Positions 25,001 through 31,774 of a stretch of DNA of 64,000 bases are shown one piece after another; the first letter of the stretch is position 1, and every line of letters begins with the position of its first letter. The notes under the pieces are model-generated. The model had not been told where the DNA came from, searched no databases, and was given only the letters and a program-made list of their open reading frames with translations. The stretch is from a candidate division KSB1 bacterium. GTDB taxonomy: Bacteria > Zhuqueibacterota > Zhuqueibacteria > JANLFK01 > Oleimicrobiaceae. The DNA lies in contig JANLFK010000007.1 of the NCBI GenBank assembly GCA_024655945.1, forward strand, positions 62,001-126,000, read 5' to 3'. A program made the position numbers and the translations under genes.

Positions 25001-25166
25001 CTGGCAGAGCAAGCGGGAGTATCAGGCGGGCGAGCAGGTGAGGCTTGGCCCCAATGGCAATAGCAGCGGGGCATGCAGCATGTACGTTGCCCTTGTGCGG
25101 CTTGGTGAGCGCACCGCTGACCTCACGCCGCCAGCGCGCGTGACAGGCGTGACGGCAAGCCCGTAG
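22023..25166 (+). CDS. Secreted multidomain glycosidase-like protein (TIM barrel, beta-propeller, PKD)
   Basis: 1047 residues, the largest protein here. A signal peptide (about 1-42; hydrophobic WLLGFIGQAAVFCWGA) precedes a GH5-like clan A barrel (about 45-350). Candidate catalytic glutamates are Glu200 in ANEFGH (acid/base) and Glu319 in WHSEWIQY (nucleophile). An Ig-like segment (about 360-450) follows, then about seven repeats of the form D-x-x-G-x-x-[HY]-V-V/A-[WY] (about 460-795), read as a beta-propeller. A PKD domain (about 800-885) contains YYWEFGDGSTS. The C-terminal module ends in TPPARVTGVTASP, which looks like the first strand of an FN3 domain cut short. It probably trims, binds or turns over the glycan made by this locus. 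ATG 22023 has a strong GAGGAGG site. Confidence 0.75.
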   Translation: MRREKMTRHWRARRSLGVAWLLGFIGQAAVFCWGAPGLAGEVLSTQGSKFFLDGKRFDMWGVRTVNALWDDQTTARFLEALPEYKRHSVNTVGVNLQGGHPGFERDVGTGKWYSNSAFRSDGSLKPEYMERLRRILERTKELDMVVNVGYFYQRQCRKAALTEVLDHDHWDSDEAIYRAVREATAWLKPYRHVFLDIANEFGHPGYQYPNVFPDRGAVSTETLIAKAKILVDVVHEVDPERLCGISPISDKGILAVPGMNVAFTHGHPQQHLSGNMPQVNNEQLNRGSNGVYDEATKATIMAEALQERDNGNYWFWHSEWIQYAPFHFDVQGSGTSADPGDGWIFRFIAQASVAIAVQIVRPTSGLVREGEQMVYEGEAYDRSGALITDPAAYSWSLLEVGAQTPIALGSGRTGTVQIPKQGSFRLGLDVSHAGQTKHADKLLIAGDATAADFPIGVDGVYPALAMDAFGRIHLVYANVDGVHYMCYDEGGWSADERIPNSGGADMSLRQAPEVDVDGFGNAHVVWGDGSGGLHYSTRQGKQWSQRLDLGPGRDNNIVVTNDGTVYVVYRGYVTGELAEVHARRKAAGEATFGPVEKLYGDGSDRNHCYPAAARDAQGRIYAVWRWDDYSGTSYDLFLSRWERGSWSVPTAIERGDKKVGEGIDITVSALGVPHVAYYDGWVRVIYLRDGRWDMLRTPLEWDAVRGDHQPEIAVDGAGRIYVVSAQGDREQFLPGNRVLYTVYTPGAGWSAPQPISVSVSEGNAQVDALALQNGAFVVWKDKRGGLYYRILGEGRVKNNRPPVASITAEPRTGPAPLTVRFRGDQSADADGQIVSYYWEFGDGSTSREVNPVHTYEQAMGYEPRLYVTDDRGATTMEITYIEVTPGQSGGLVTNVTPRAYRLAYVREGDTYYVDRDYRVVDVPQAYERLLWLKTRNADKMDASLAVSFVVTERARVFVVHDSRVTPPAWLVDGFVRTGDILQVSDVGNSDFRIWQSKREYQAGEQVRLGPNGNSSGACSMYVALVRLGERTADLTPPARVTGVTASP

Positions 25167-25182
25167 CGCTGCACGCATGTGA

Positions 25183-25743
25183 ATGCCAATGCCAAGTCCC
25201 GTTGCTCATTCCCTCGTGGCCTACGTGCTCCACCGCAGCCTGCCGTCCCCGGCGCCTCGTGGAGCGCGTCTGTCTGTTCTGGCGGCTATGGTGGTGGTGG
25301 CCAGTCTGCCAGACGCCGATTTTCTTGTGGGACTGGTGGCGGGCGATGCCAATCTCTACCACCATGGCCTGACCCACAGCATTGGCTTCTGCGCCTTGGC
25401 TACTCCGGTAGCAGCGCTGATTCTGGACAGATGCTGGGCACTGGGATTCTGGAAATGGACAGCAGTCAACGGCATCCTCTTGACTTCGCACTTGGTGCTG
25501 GATGCCTTGACTGCAGACACGCGCGCTCCCTTTGGCCAGCCACTCCTTTGGCCTTTTTGGGGAGGGTACTTGCAAGCGCCGACGACCGTGTTCCTGGACG
25601 TGCGACGTCTGGGGGCGCGCACAGAGTTCTTCTCAAGTTTGTGGAGCACACATAACCTCAAGGCTGTGGCATGGGAGATACTGCTCCTTGGCCCGTTAGT
25701 GGCCCTCTTGGGCGTGCGCAGAAAGTCCCGCAATGCCACATAA
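25183..25743 (+). CDS. Membrane-bound metal-dependent hydrolase, YdjM/DUF457 family
   Basis: A 186-residue integral membrane protein with about four helices and the histidine/aspartate pattern of the YdjM family: SPVAHSLVAY near the N-terminus, LPDADFL, HHGLTHSIGF and SHLVLDAL, which would bind a metal at the membrane face. The family is annotated as membrane-bound metal-dependent hydrolase, with substrate mostly unknown. It sits 17 nt after the secreted glycosidase-like gene and overlaps the next GT2 gene by 11 nt. A role on a lipid-linked intermediate would fit, but this is inference. ATG 25189 is an alternative start. Confidence 0.75.
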   Translation: MPMPSPVAHSLVAYVLHRSLPSPAPRGARLSVLAAMVVVASLPDADFLVGLVAGDANLYHHGLTHSIGFCALATPVAALILDRCWALGFWKWTAVNGILLTSHLVLDALTADTRAPFGQPLLWPFWGGYLQAPTTVFLDVRRLGARTEFFSSLWSTHNLKAVAWEILLLGPLVALLGVRRKSRNAT

Positions 25744-26761
25744 GAGCAGGATGCCGGTGGCGATGACCAGTGTACAGACAGCCAGAAGGCAATCATCTGC
25801 GGCCAGGCCCCAGGTCTCGGTCGTGGTGCCGCTGTTCAACGAGGTGGACAATGTGCGGCCTTTGGTTACTGCGCTGGTGGACACATTGCGCAAAGAGGGG
25901 CTCACTTACGAAATCATTCTCGTGGACGACGGGAGCACGGACGGCACCAGCGATGCGCTGCGGGAGGTACAGGCACACCATGAGCACGTGGTGGTGATTC
26001 GCTTGCGGACAAACTTTGGGCAAGCGCCTGCCCTTGCTGGCGGCTTTGCGCGGGCTCGGGGCGAGGTAGTGGTGACCATGGACGGGGACCTGCAGAACGA
26101 TCCGCGGGACATCCCCCGCCTGTTGGCGACTTTCGAGCAAGGGTACGATGTGGTGAGCGGTTGGCGGAAGCGGCGCCAGGACGGCCTCTTCATTAGGCGC
26201 ATCCCGTCCATGCTTGCCAACCGCCTGGTGTGCCGGGTCACCGGGGTGGCGCTCCACGACACCGGCTGTGCCTTGAAGGCCTACCGGGGGGAGATTGTGC
26301 GGCGCCTTCATCTGTACGGGGAGATGCACCGTTTCATTCCGGCGCTGAGCAAAATGGAGGGCGCGCGCATCACCGAGTTGGTGGTAAACCATCATCCGCG
26401 GCGCTATGGCAAGTCCAAGTACAACCTGAGCCGTACCTTCCGCGTGATTCTGGACCTGGTCACCTTGAACCTGCTCATGCGCCACCTGCGCAATCCCTTG
26501 CGTTTCTTTGGCACCATCGGCGTGTTCTTCGCCTTAGCGGCGCTCGGCACCCTGCTCGCTGCGCTGGTGTTCGCAGGTCTTGTGACCGACGACCCTGGGG
26601 TGCTCAACGTGCTCATCACTTTGCTCTTTTTGCTTCTGGTCTCGGCTTTCCAGTTTCTCTTCTTCGGGCTGGTGGCGAAATTGATTGTCGAGACGGGCAC
26701 CCGCCGGGAAGACTACTTCTTTGACCTGGGGCCGATGTCTGCCGACGGAGGCAGCACATGA
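25733..26761 (+). CDS. GT2 polyprenyl-phosphate glycosyltransferase (DPM1/ArnC-like)
   Basis: 342 residues. The N-terminal GT-A domain has VSVVVPLFNE, ILVDDGSTDGT and an intact DxD-type motif in TMDGDLQNDP; the family hallmarks HDTGCALKAYR and RRYGKSKYN follow. Two C-terminal membrane helices (about 255-280 and 288-315) match the ArnC/GtrB arrangement. Such enzymes move a sugar from a nucleotide donor to undecaprenyl phosphate at the inner face, creating a donor for GT-C enzymes. The stop overlaps the start of a paralogue whose active site is degenerate (26758), suggesting the two work as a pair. Confidence 0.88.
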   Translation: MPHKSRMPVAMTSVQTARRQSSAARPQVSVVVPLFNEVDNVRPLVTALVDTLRKEGLTYEIILVDDGSTDGTSDALREVQAHHEHVVVIRLRTNFGQAPALAGGFARARGEVVVTMDGDLQNDPRDIPRLLATFEQGYDVVSGWRKRRQDGLFIRRIPSMLANRLVCRVTGVALHDTGCALKAYRGEIVRRLHLYGEMHRFIPALSKMEGARITELVVNHHPRRYGKSKYNLSRTFRVILDLVTLNLLMRHLRNPLRFFGTIGVFFALAALGTLLAALVFAGLVTDDPGVLNVLITLLFLLLVSAFQFLFFGLVAKLIVETGTRREDYFFDLGPMSADGGST

Positions 26762-27756
26762 GTGTGGCAGTGGAAAACACGTCCCCAGCGGTGCACGTCG
26801 GAGCGCTGCCCAGGGAAGAGGCCAGCGGCCCCGCCATTTCCGTGATCGTGGCCCTGCACAATCACGGCGCCCTGCTCCCTGGCCTGTGCGCGCAGTTGAT
26901 GGCGGAGCTCAAGGAACTGGGGCAGTCGTTCGAAATTGTGCTGGTGGACGACGGCAGCGCCGATGCCACCTTTGCTCAAGCGCAAGAGCTGGCCCACCAG
27001 CACCGCGAGCTGAAGGTGGTGCGCATGCGCTCTACCTTCGGAGAAGGCTCCGCTTTCGACGCCGGCCTGAAGCTGGCCCGCGGCCAGAGCATCGTCTTCA
27101 TGGCTGGCCGGGTGCTGACCGATCCGCGCGGTGTACGGGGGCTCTTGGAGCGCATGTCTCAAGGCGCAGACTTGGTTATGGCCTGGCGCTACCCAAGGCG
27201 GGACGCGCACATAAACCGCATCGTCTCGCGGCTGTTCAACGCCCTGGTGAACCGCCTTGCGGGACTGAACCTGCATGACATCAACAGCGGCATGTTCGCC
27301 GCCCGCAGAGAAGTGCTCGCCGAGCTGCCTTTGTACGGCGACATGCACAACTTCTTGCCGGTGCTGGCTGCCCGCTACGGTTACCGCGTGGACGAGGCGC
27401 AAGTGGCCCAGCTGCCGGGCAGCTTCCGCAAGTCCATCTATCCAAAGGAATACCTGCGCCGGCTGCTGGACATTGTCACCGTGCTCTTTCTGACCAACTA
27501 TGCCAAGAAGCCGCTGCACTTTTTGGGGTTTCTCGGTGGCATTCTCGCCTTCGTTGGTGCGGCGATCGAGCTTTATCTGTTCGTCTACCGCGTGCTGGCC
27601 ATCGGACCGATAGCCGGCCGGCCGCTCCTGCTGTTGGGTGCCCTCCTCTTGGTCATCGGCTTGCAGATGATTTCCATCGGCCTCATCGGCGAGATGATTA
27701 TTTTCACCCATGCTCGGGACATCAAGGAGTACAACATTGCCGAGATCATCGAATAG
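26758..27756 (+). CDS. GT2 paralogue with lost DxD motif (probable pseudo-glycosyltransferase)
   Basis: 332 residues, clearly homologous along its length to the preceding gene, with a GT-A N-terminus (ISVIVALHNH, LVDDGSADAT) and two C-terminal membrane helices. Where the neighbour reads TMDGDLQNDP this protein reads FMAGRVLTDP: the DGD metal/nucleotide motif has become AGR. The HDTGC and YGKSKY motifs are also changed (HDINSG, SFRKSIY). The frame is intact, so this is not a pseudogene by sequence. It may be a regulatory or scaffolding subunit, may bind lipid without catalysis, or may use a different chemistry. It starts in a 4-bp overlap with the active copy. Confidence 0.8.
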   Translation: MSVAVENTSPAVHVGALPREEASGPAISVIVALHNHGALLPGLCAQLMAELKELGQSFEIVLVDDGSADATFAQAQELAHQHRELKVVRMRSTFGEGSAFDAGLKLARGQSIVFMAGRVLTDPRGVRGLLERMSQGADLVMAWRYPRRDAHINRIVSRLFNALVNRLAGLNLHDINSGMFAARREVLAELPLYGDMHNFLPVLAARYGYRVDEAQVAQLPGSFRKSIYPKEYLRRLLDIVTVLFLTNYAKKPLHFLGFLGGILAFVGAAIELYLFVYRVLAIGPIAGRPLLLLGALLLVIGLQMISIGLIGEMIIFTHARDIKEYNIAEIIE

Positions 27757-27774
27757 GCGGCGGGAGAGTCGCGG

Positions 27775-28731
27775 GTGAAGCTGATTATCCAAATACCCTG
27801 CTACAACGAGGAGGCCACCCTGCCGATCACCTTGCAGGCGCTGCCCAAGAACGTGCCCGGAGTGGATGAGTTGGAGGTCTTGGTCATTGATGACGGCAGC
27901 ACCGACCGCACAGTGGAGGTAGCCCGGGCGCACGGGGTGAACCATATCGTGCGGCTGACCAAGAACAAGGGCCTGGCCGAGGGGTTCATGGTTGGCCTTG
28001 ACGCCTGCCTGAAACTGGGCGCGGACATCATCGTCAACACGGATGCGGACAACCAGTACTGCGCGGCTGACATCGAAACCCTGATCCGCCCGATTCTGGA
28101 AGGCAAGGCTGAAATGGTCATCGGCGACCGCCAAATCAATGGCCTTGCCCATGTGCCTTTTGTCAAGAAGAAGCTCCAGCTCCTTGGCAGTTGGGTGGTG
28201 GGGCAGGTTTCGGGCACCAGCATACCGGATGCCACCAGTGGATTCCGGGCGATGAGCCGAGACGCTGCCCTGCGCCTCAACGTCGTCTCGAACTTTACTT
28301 ACACGCTGGAGACCATCATCCAGGCGGGCAAGAAGAACATCGCCTTAGCGCATGTGCCGGTGCGCACCAACAGCACGCTGCGCGAATCGCGCCTGTTCAA
28401 GAGCATCTGGGCCTATGTGCGAAAGTCGATGGGCACCATCTTCCGCATCTACACCATGTACGAGCCGCTGCGCATGTTTCTCTACATCGGCTCTGCGGTA
28501 TTCGGCGTTGGTGTGCTCATCGGGTTGCGCTTCTTGTACTTCTACCTGTTTGCCGGCAAGGGAAGCGGGCATATCCAGTCCTTGATCCTGGCCGCCATTC
28601 TCATCATCGTCGGCTTTCAGGTCTTCATGATTGGGCTGCTGGCCGACTTGATCGGCGCCAACAGGCGACTGATCGAGGAGGTCCTCTATCGCATCAAGAA
28701 GACGGAACTAATCGTTTCTGGGAGGAAGTGA
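27775..28731 (+). CDS. GT2 glycosyltransferase with C-terminal membrane helices
   Basis: 318 residues. GT-A motifs IIQIPCYNEEATLP, VIDDGSTDRT and an intact NTDADNQY are followed by PDATSGFRAMS and two C-terminal helices (about 238-260 and 270-290), the polyprenyl-phosphate sugar synthase layout. It starts with GTG 27775, just 18 nt after the previous GT2. It is the third consecutive member of the group; the conserved DTD-like site suggests it is active. The sugar is unknown. Confidence 0.85.
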   Translation: MKLIIQIPCYNEEATLPITLQALPKNVPGVDELEVLVIDDGSTDRTVEVARAHGVNHIVRLTKNKGLAEGFMVGLDACLKLGADIIVNTDADNQYCAADIETLIRPILEGKAEMVIGDRQINGLAHVPFVKKKLQLLGSWVVGQVSGTSIPDATSGFRAMSRDAALRLNVVSNFTYTLETIIQAGKKNIALAHVPVRTNSTLRESRLFKSIWAYVRKSMGTIFRIYTMYEPLRMFLYIGSAVFGVGVLIGLRFLYFYLFAGKGSGHIQSLILAAILIIVGFQVFMIGLLADLIGANRRLIEEVLYRIKKTELIVSGRK

Positions 28732-28777
28732 CGGGCAACCGCTATCGAGAAAGGCTGCAGGGAAGGGCGGGAAAGAG

Positions 28778-29845
28778 ATGAGAGTCCTCTACATCGCGGG
28801 CAGAGAGCAAGGGTACTCCCGCACGCGCAATGTAATGAAGGCCCTGCAGATGAACGGCGTGGAGGTCATTGCCTGCTTCCCCCCTGATCGCTCCTTCCGC
28901 CACTACCCTGGCCTCCTCTGGCGACTTGTGCGGAATCGGCACTCCTACGATGTGCTCCTGGTGGGTTTCTACGGCCAGTTGCTCATGCCGTGGGCGAGGC
29001 TTTTCGCCAAGGCGCCGATTTTGTACGACATGTACATCACCACCTACGACACCATGGTCTTTGACCGCCAGGTTGCGAAACCGGGGAGCGTGCGCGCCTG
29101 GCTTTGTGCCCTGAGTGACCGGTTGTCGATGCGCCTGGCAGACCTGGTGGTGTTGGAGAGCGAAGACCACATTGGCAGTTGCGAGCGGCGTTTCCGAACG
29201 CCACGGCGCAAATTCCGCCGGGTGTTCTTGGCCACCGATGATGAGGTAGTCAAGCCGCGCCCCGTTGTGGCGAAGAACGATCGCTTTCTGGTGCACTTCC
29301 ACGGCGAGTATGCGCCGTTCCACGGCGTCAAATACATTCTGCAGGCCGCCCATCTGCTGCGAGATGAGGGGGTGGAGTTCCAGCTTATTGGCCGGGGCAT
29401 CACCTACGAGGATGACAGGCGGCTGGCCGAGGAGCTTGGCCTCACCAACGTGCGTTTCATCGACTGCGTGCCCTTCGAGGAGCTTGCCGACTATATGTCG
29501 CGCGCGGATGTCTGCCTGGGCATCTTCGGCGACAATGAGCGGGTCTCCCGCGTGGTGACCAACAAGGTGATCGAAGCGATCGCGGTAGGCAAGCCGCTCA
29601 TTTCCTCGCGCAACGCGCCGATCCAGGAGCTGCTGGTGGACGGCGAGAGTGTGCTCCTCTGCGAGCGGGCCAATCCACACTCGCTCGCCCAGGCGATTCT
29701 GCGGCTCAAAAATGATGCCCGGCTGCGGGAAAAGATTGCGCAGGGGGGGCGGCAGGTGTTCCTGCGCCACTGCACCTGCGAGCTTTTGGGTAGACAATTG
29801 CAAACCATTGCCGGAGAACTGCTCCATGCCAAACGGCAGAATTGA
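28778..29845 (+). CDS. GT4-family glycosyltransferase
   Basis: A 355-residue GT-B enzyme, presumably working on the cytoplasmic side on a lipid-linked acceptor. The N-terminal half starts VLYIAGREQGYSRTRN; the C-terminal half has VHFHGEYAPFHGVKYIL, LIGRGITYEDD and the donor-binding region NKVIEAIAVGKPLISS. It lacks the classical EGxP motif, placing it in a divergent part of GT4. Its stop overlaps the next SDR start, and both appear co-translated. Confidence 0.82.
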   Translation: MRVLYIAGREQGYSRTRNVMKALQMNGVEVIACFPPDRSFRHYPGLLWRLVRNRHSYDVLLVGFYGQLLMPWARLFAKAPILYDMYITTYDTMVFDRQVAKPGSVRAWLCALSDRLSMRLADLVVLESEDHIGSCERRFRTPRRKFRRVFLATDDEVVKPRPVVAKNDRFLVHFHGEYAPFHGVKYILQAAHLLRDEGVEFQLIGRGITYEDDRRLAEELGLTNVRFIDCVPFEELADYMSRADVCLGIFGDNERVSRVVTNKVIEAIAVGKPLISSRNAPIQELLVDGESVLLCERANPHSLAQAILRLKNDARLREKIAQGGRQVFLRHCTCELLGRQLQTIAGELLHAKRQN

Positions 29846-30836
29846 CCGCATGCACGGCGTGCGCGTCCTCATCACGGGAGGGCTTGGCTTCATCGGCAGT
29901 AACATTGCGCATCGCCTGGTAGGCCTCGGGGCCAAAGTGACCATCTACGACGCCTGCCTGGACCCTTATGGCTGGAACTGGGCGAACATTGAGGGCATTG
30001 CCGAGCGCGTTACGGTGGTCAAGGGGGACGTTCGCGACTATGCCTTGCTGGCTTCGTACGTCCGCCAGGCGGAGGTGGTTTTCCACCTGGCGGCGCAAGT
30101 GGGGCGGGAAATCTCCATGGAGAATCCGGCTTTGGATGTCGACATCAACTGCCATGGTACGCTCAATTTGGCGCGCGCCTGTGCGGAGGCCGGACATGCG
30201 GTGAAGGTCCTCTATGCCGGGAGCCGGGGGCAGATCGGTGAGCCGCTCTATCTGCCGGTGGACGAAGCACATCCCACCAATCCCACAGACGTTTACGGCA
30301 TCAACAAGCTTGTCGCGGAGAAGTACTTGCTCCTCTTCGGCAAGGTCTATGGGTTCCCTGTGGTCTCCTTGCGCCTGAACAACGTCTACGGGCCGCGCTG
30401 CCAGATGCACCACGGGTACTATGGCATTCTGAACTGGTTCATCAAGCGGGCGATGACTGGCGAGCCGATCACCGTCTACGGCGACGGCAGCCAGACGCGC
30501 GACTATGTGTACATCGACGACGTTGTGGAGGCGTTCATCCTGGCTGCGCAGCGCTCCGAGACCAATGGCGAGGTCTTTTTCGTCGGCTCTGGCGTGGAGA
30601 CGGTGTTTCTGGACATGGTCAGGGAGGTGCTGCGCGCGGTGGGCAAGGGCAGCTACGTGCACGTCCCTTTTCCGGCCAGCCGGGAGAGGATCGACATCAA
30701 GCGCTTTGTGGTCACCTACGAGAAGCTGCAGCGGTTCACTGGGTGGAATCCCCGCACCAGTCTCGCCGAGGGCGTGGCTAAGACCGTGGAGTTTTACCGG
30801 GACCGGCTGGCCCTCTACTTGCGGAGGGCGGCATGA
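29826..30836 (+). CDS. NAD-dependent epimerase/dehydratase (SDR), UDP-glucose 4-epimerase-like
   Basis: 336 residues. ITGGLGFIGSNIA binds NAD; the active-site lysine is in YGINK, and the serine region reads YAGSRGQIG, the SRGQ variant rather than SSSxVYG. Substrate-loop features are LRLNNVYGPRC and DGSQTRDYVYIDD. I place the start at ATG 29826, which has GGAG 9 nt upstream, overlapping the GT4 stop by 20 nt; ATG 29850 lacks a good site. It is likely a nucleotide-sugar epimerase or dehydratase; the SRGQ form makes a plain GalE assignment unsafe. Confidence 0.8.
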   Translation: MPNGRIDRMHGVRVLITGGLGFIGSNIAHRLVGLGAKVTIYDACLDPYGWNWANIEGIAERVTVVKGDVRDYALLASYVRQAEVVFHLAAQVGREISMENPALDVDINCHGTLNLARACAEAGHAVKVLYAGSRGQIGEPLYLPVDEAHPTNPTDVYGINKLVAEKYLLLFGKVYGFPVVSLRLNNVYGPRCQMHHGYYGILNWFIKRAMTGEPITVYGDGSQTRDYVYIDDVVEAFILAAQRSETNGEVFFVGSGVETVFLDMVREVLRAVGKGSYVHVPFPASRERIDIKRFVVTYEKLQRFTGWNPRTSLAEGVAKTVEFYRDRLALYLRRAA

Positions 30837-31774
30837 GCAATGGCGGAGCTGGCGCCGCTTCTGAGAGCCGTTGCGAAGTGACCATTATCGTTCCCAGCTA
30901 CCAGCCTGGGCACTATCTTTTCGACTGCCTGAAATCGCTGGCTGCGCAACGCACCAGCCACGCCTACGAAGTCATCGTGGTCGACAGCTCGCCCGAGGAT
31001 ATCACGCCCGAAGTGAAGAGGCGTTTTCCCCAGGTGAAGGTCATTCACCTGCCGCAACGGGCATTCCCAGGGACGGCCAGGAATGTGGGCATCGCCCAGG
31101 CACGGGGAGAGGTGCTGGCCTTCACGGATGCCGACTGTGTGGTGGCACCTGACTGGGTCCAGAGGTTCGTCGAGCGGCATTCCTCTGGCATGATGGTGGT
31201 GGGCGGGCCGGTAGTGAACGGCACTCCGGACAGTGCCATCGGCAGCGCCGAGTTCCTTTTGGAGTTCAATGACTTTCAGGCAGACCGGGGCGGTTGCCGG
31301 AGGGTGGCTCTGCTGCCAACTTGCAATGTTGCCTATCGCAGGGAGCTGTTTCGCCGCTTTGGGGGCTTTGACGGCGCCATCAAGGGGAGCGACTCGGCCT
31401 TCAGTCGACGGATGAACTCCCAAGGGGTGGAGCTCTACCTGGTGCCCGGCATCTTCGTGGCGCATCGCAACCGCACCTCTTTGGACGGATTCTTGCGCAA
31501 TCAATTCCAGCTGGGTATTGGCAGCGCGCTCACGCGTCGCAAGTTAGCCCTGCGCGACTCGTTCGTGGTGCGTGCTCCTCTCTTCGTCCCCCTCATTCCA
31601 CTGGCGCGCACGGTGGCTATTGGGTACCGCTTGCTGCGCTGGAGTCCGAAAAACTTTGTCCGCTTTGTGGTGCTCTATCCCCTCATCTTTCTCGGACTGC
31701 TTGTCTTCACGGCGGGGTTTGTGCGAGGCCTGGCGGCCGGGCATGAAGGTGGGCGTGGTGTGGTCCAAGATTAG
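30833..31774 (+). CDS. GT2 glycosyltransferase
   Basis: 313 residues. The GT-A domain has VTIIVPSYQPG, VIVVDSSPED and the metal-binding TDADC, with RAFPGTARNVGIAQARGE typical of rhamnosyl- or hexosyl-transferring GT2 enzymes. The usual GED catalytic-base region reads KGSDSAFSRR, with Ser in place of Glu. C-terminal helices (about 230-255 and 275-300) are of the type seen in ExoA-like enzymes. It probably adds a sugar to the lipid-linked repeat unit. Confidence 0.83.
   Translation: MSNGGAGAASESRCEVTIIVPSYQPGHYLFDCLKSLAAQRTSHAYEVIVVDSSPEDITPEVKRRFPQVKVIHLPQRAFPGTARNVGIAQARGEVLAFTDADCVVAPDWVQRFVERHSSGMMVVGGPVVNGTPDSAIGSAEFLLEFNDFQADRGGCRRVALLPTCNVAYRRELFRRFGGFDGAIKGSDSAFSRRMNSQGVELYLVPGIFVAHRNRTSLDGFLRNQFQLGIGSALTRRKLALRDSFVVRAPLFVPLIPLARTVAIGYRLLRWSPKNFVRFVVLYPLIFLGLLVFTAGFVRGLAAGHEGGRGVVQD

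Noticed and set aside
25179-25655. 158-codon alternative frame overlapping the YdjM-like gene
   Set aside because: It is a shadow frame; the overlapping frame has conserved His/Asp motifs and membrane helices.
26713-28152. 479-codon open frame on the - strand, and other long antisense frames (for example 6385-7470, 8761-9726, 22605-23843)
   Set aside because: These mirror strongly conserved + strand genes. High GC suppresses stop codons on the opposite strand, and the translations show no recognisable motifs.
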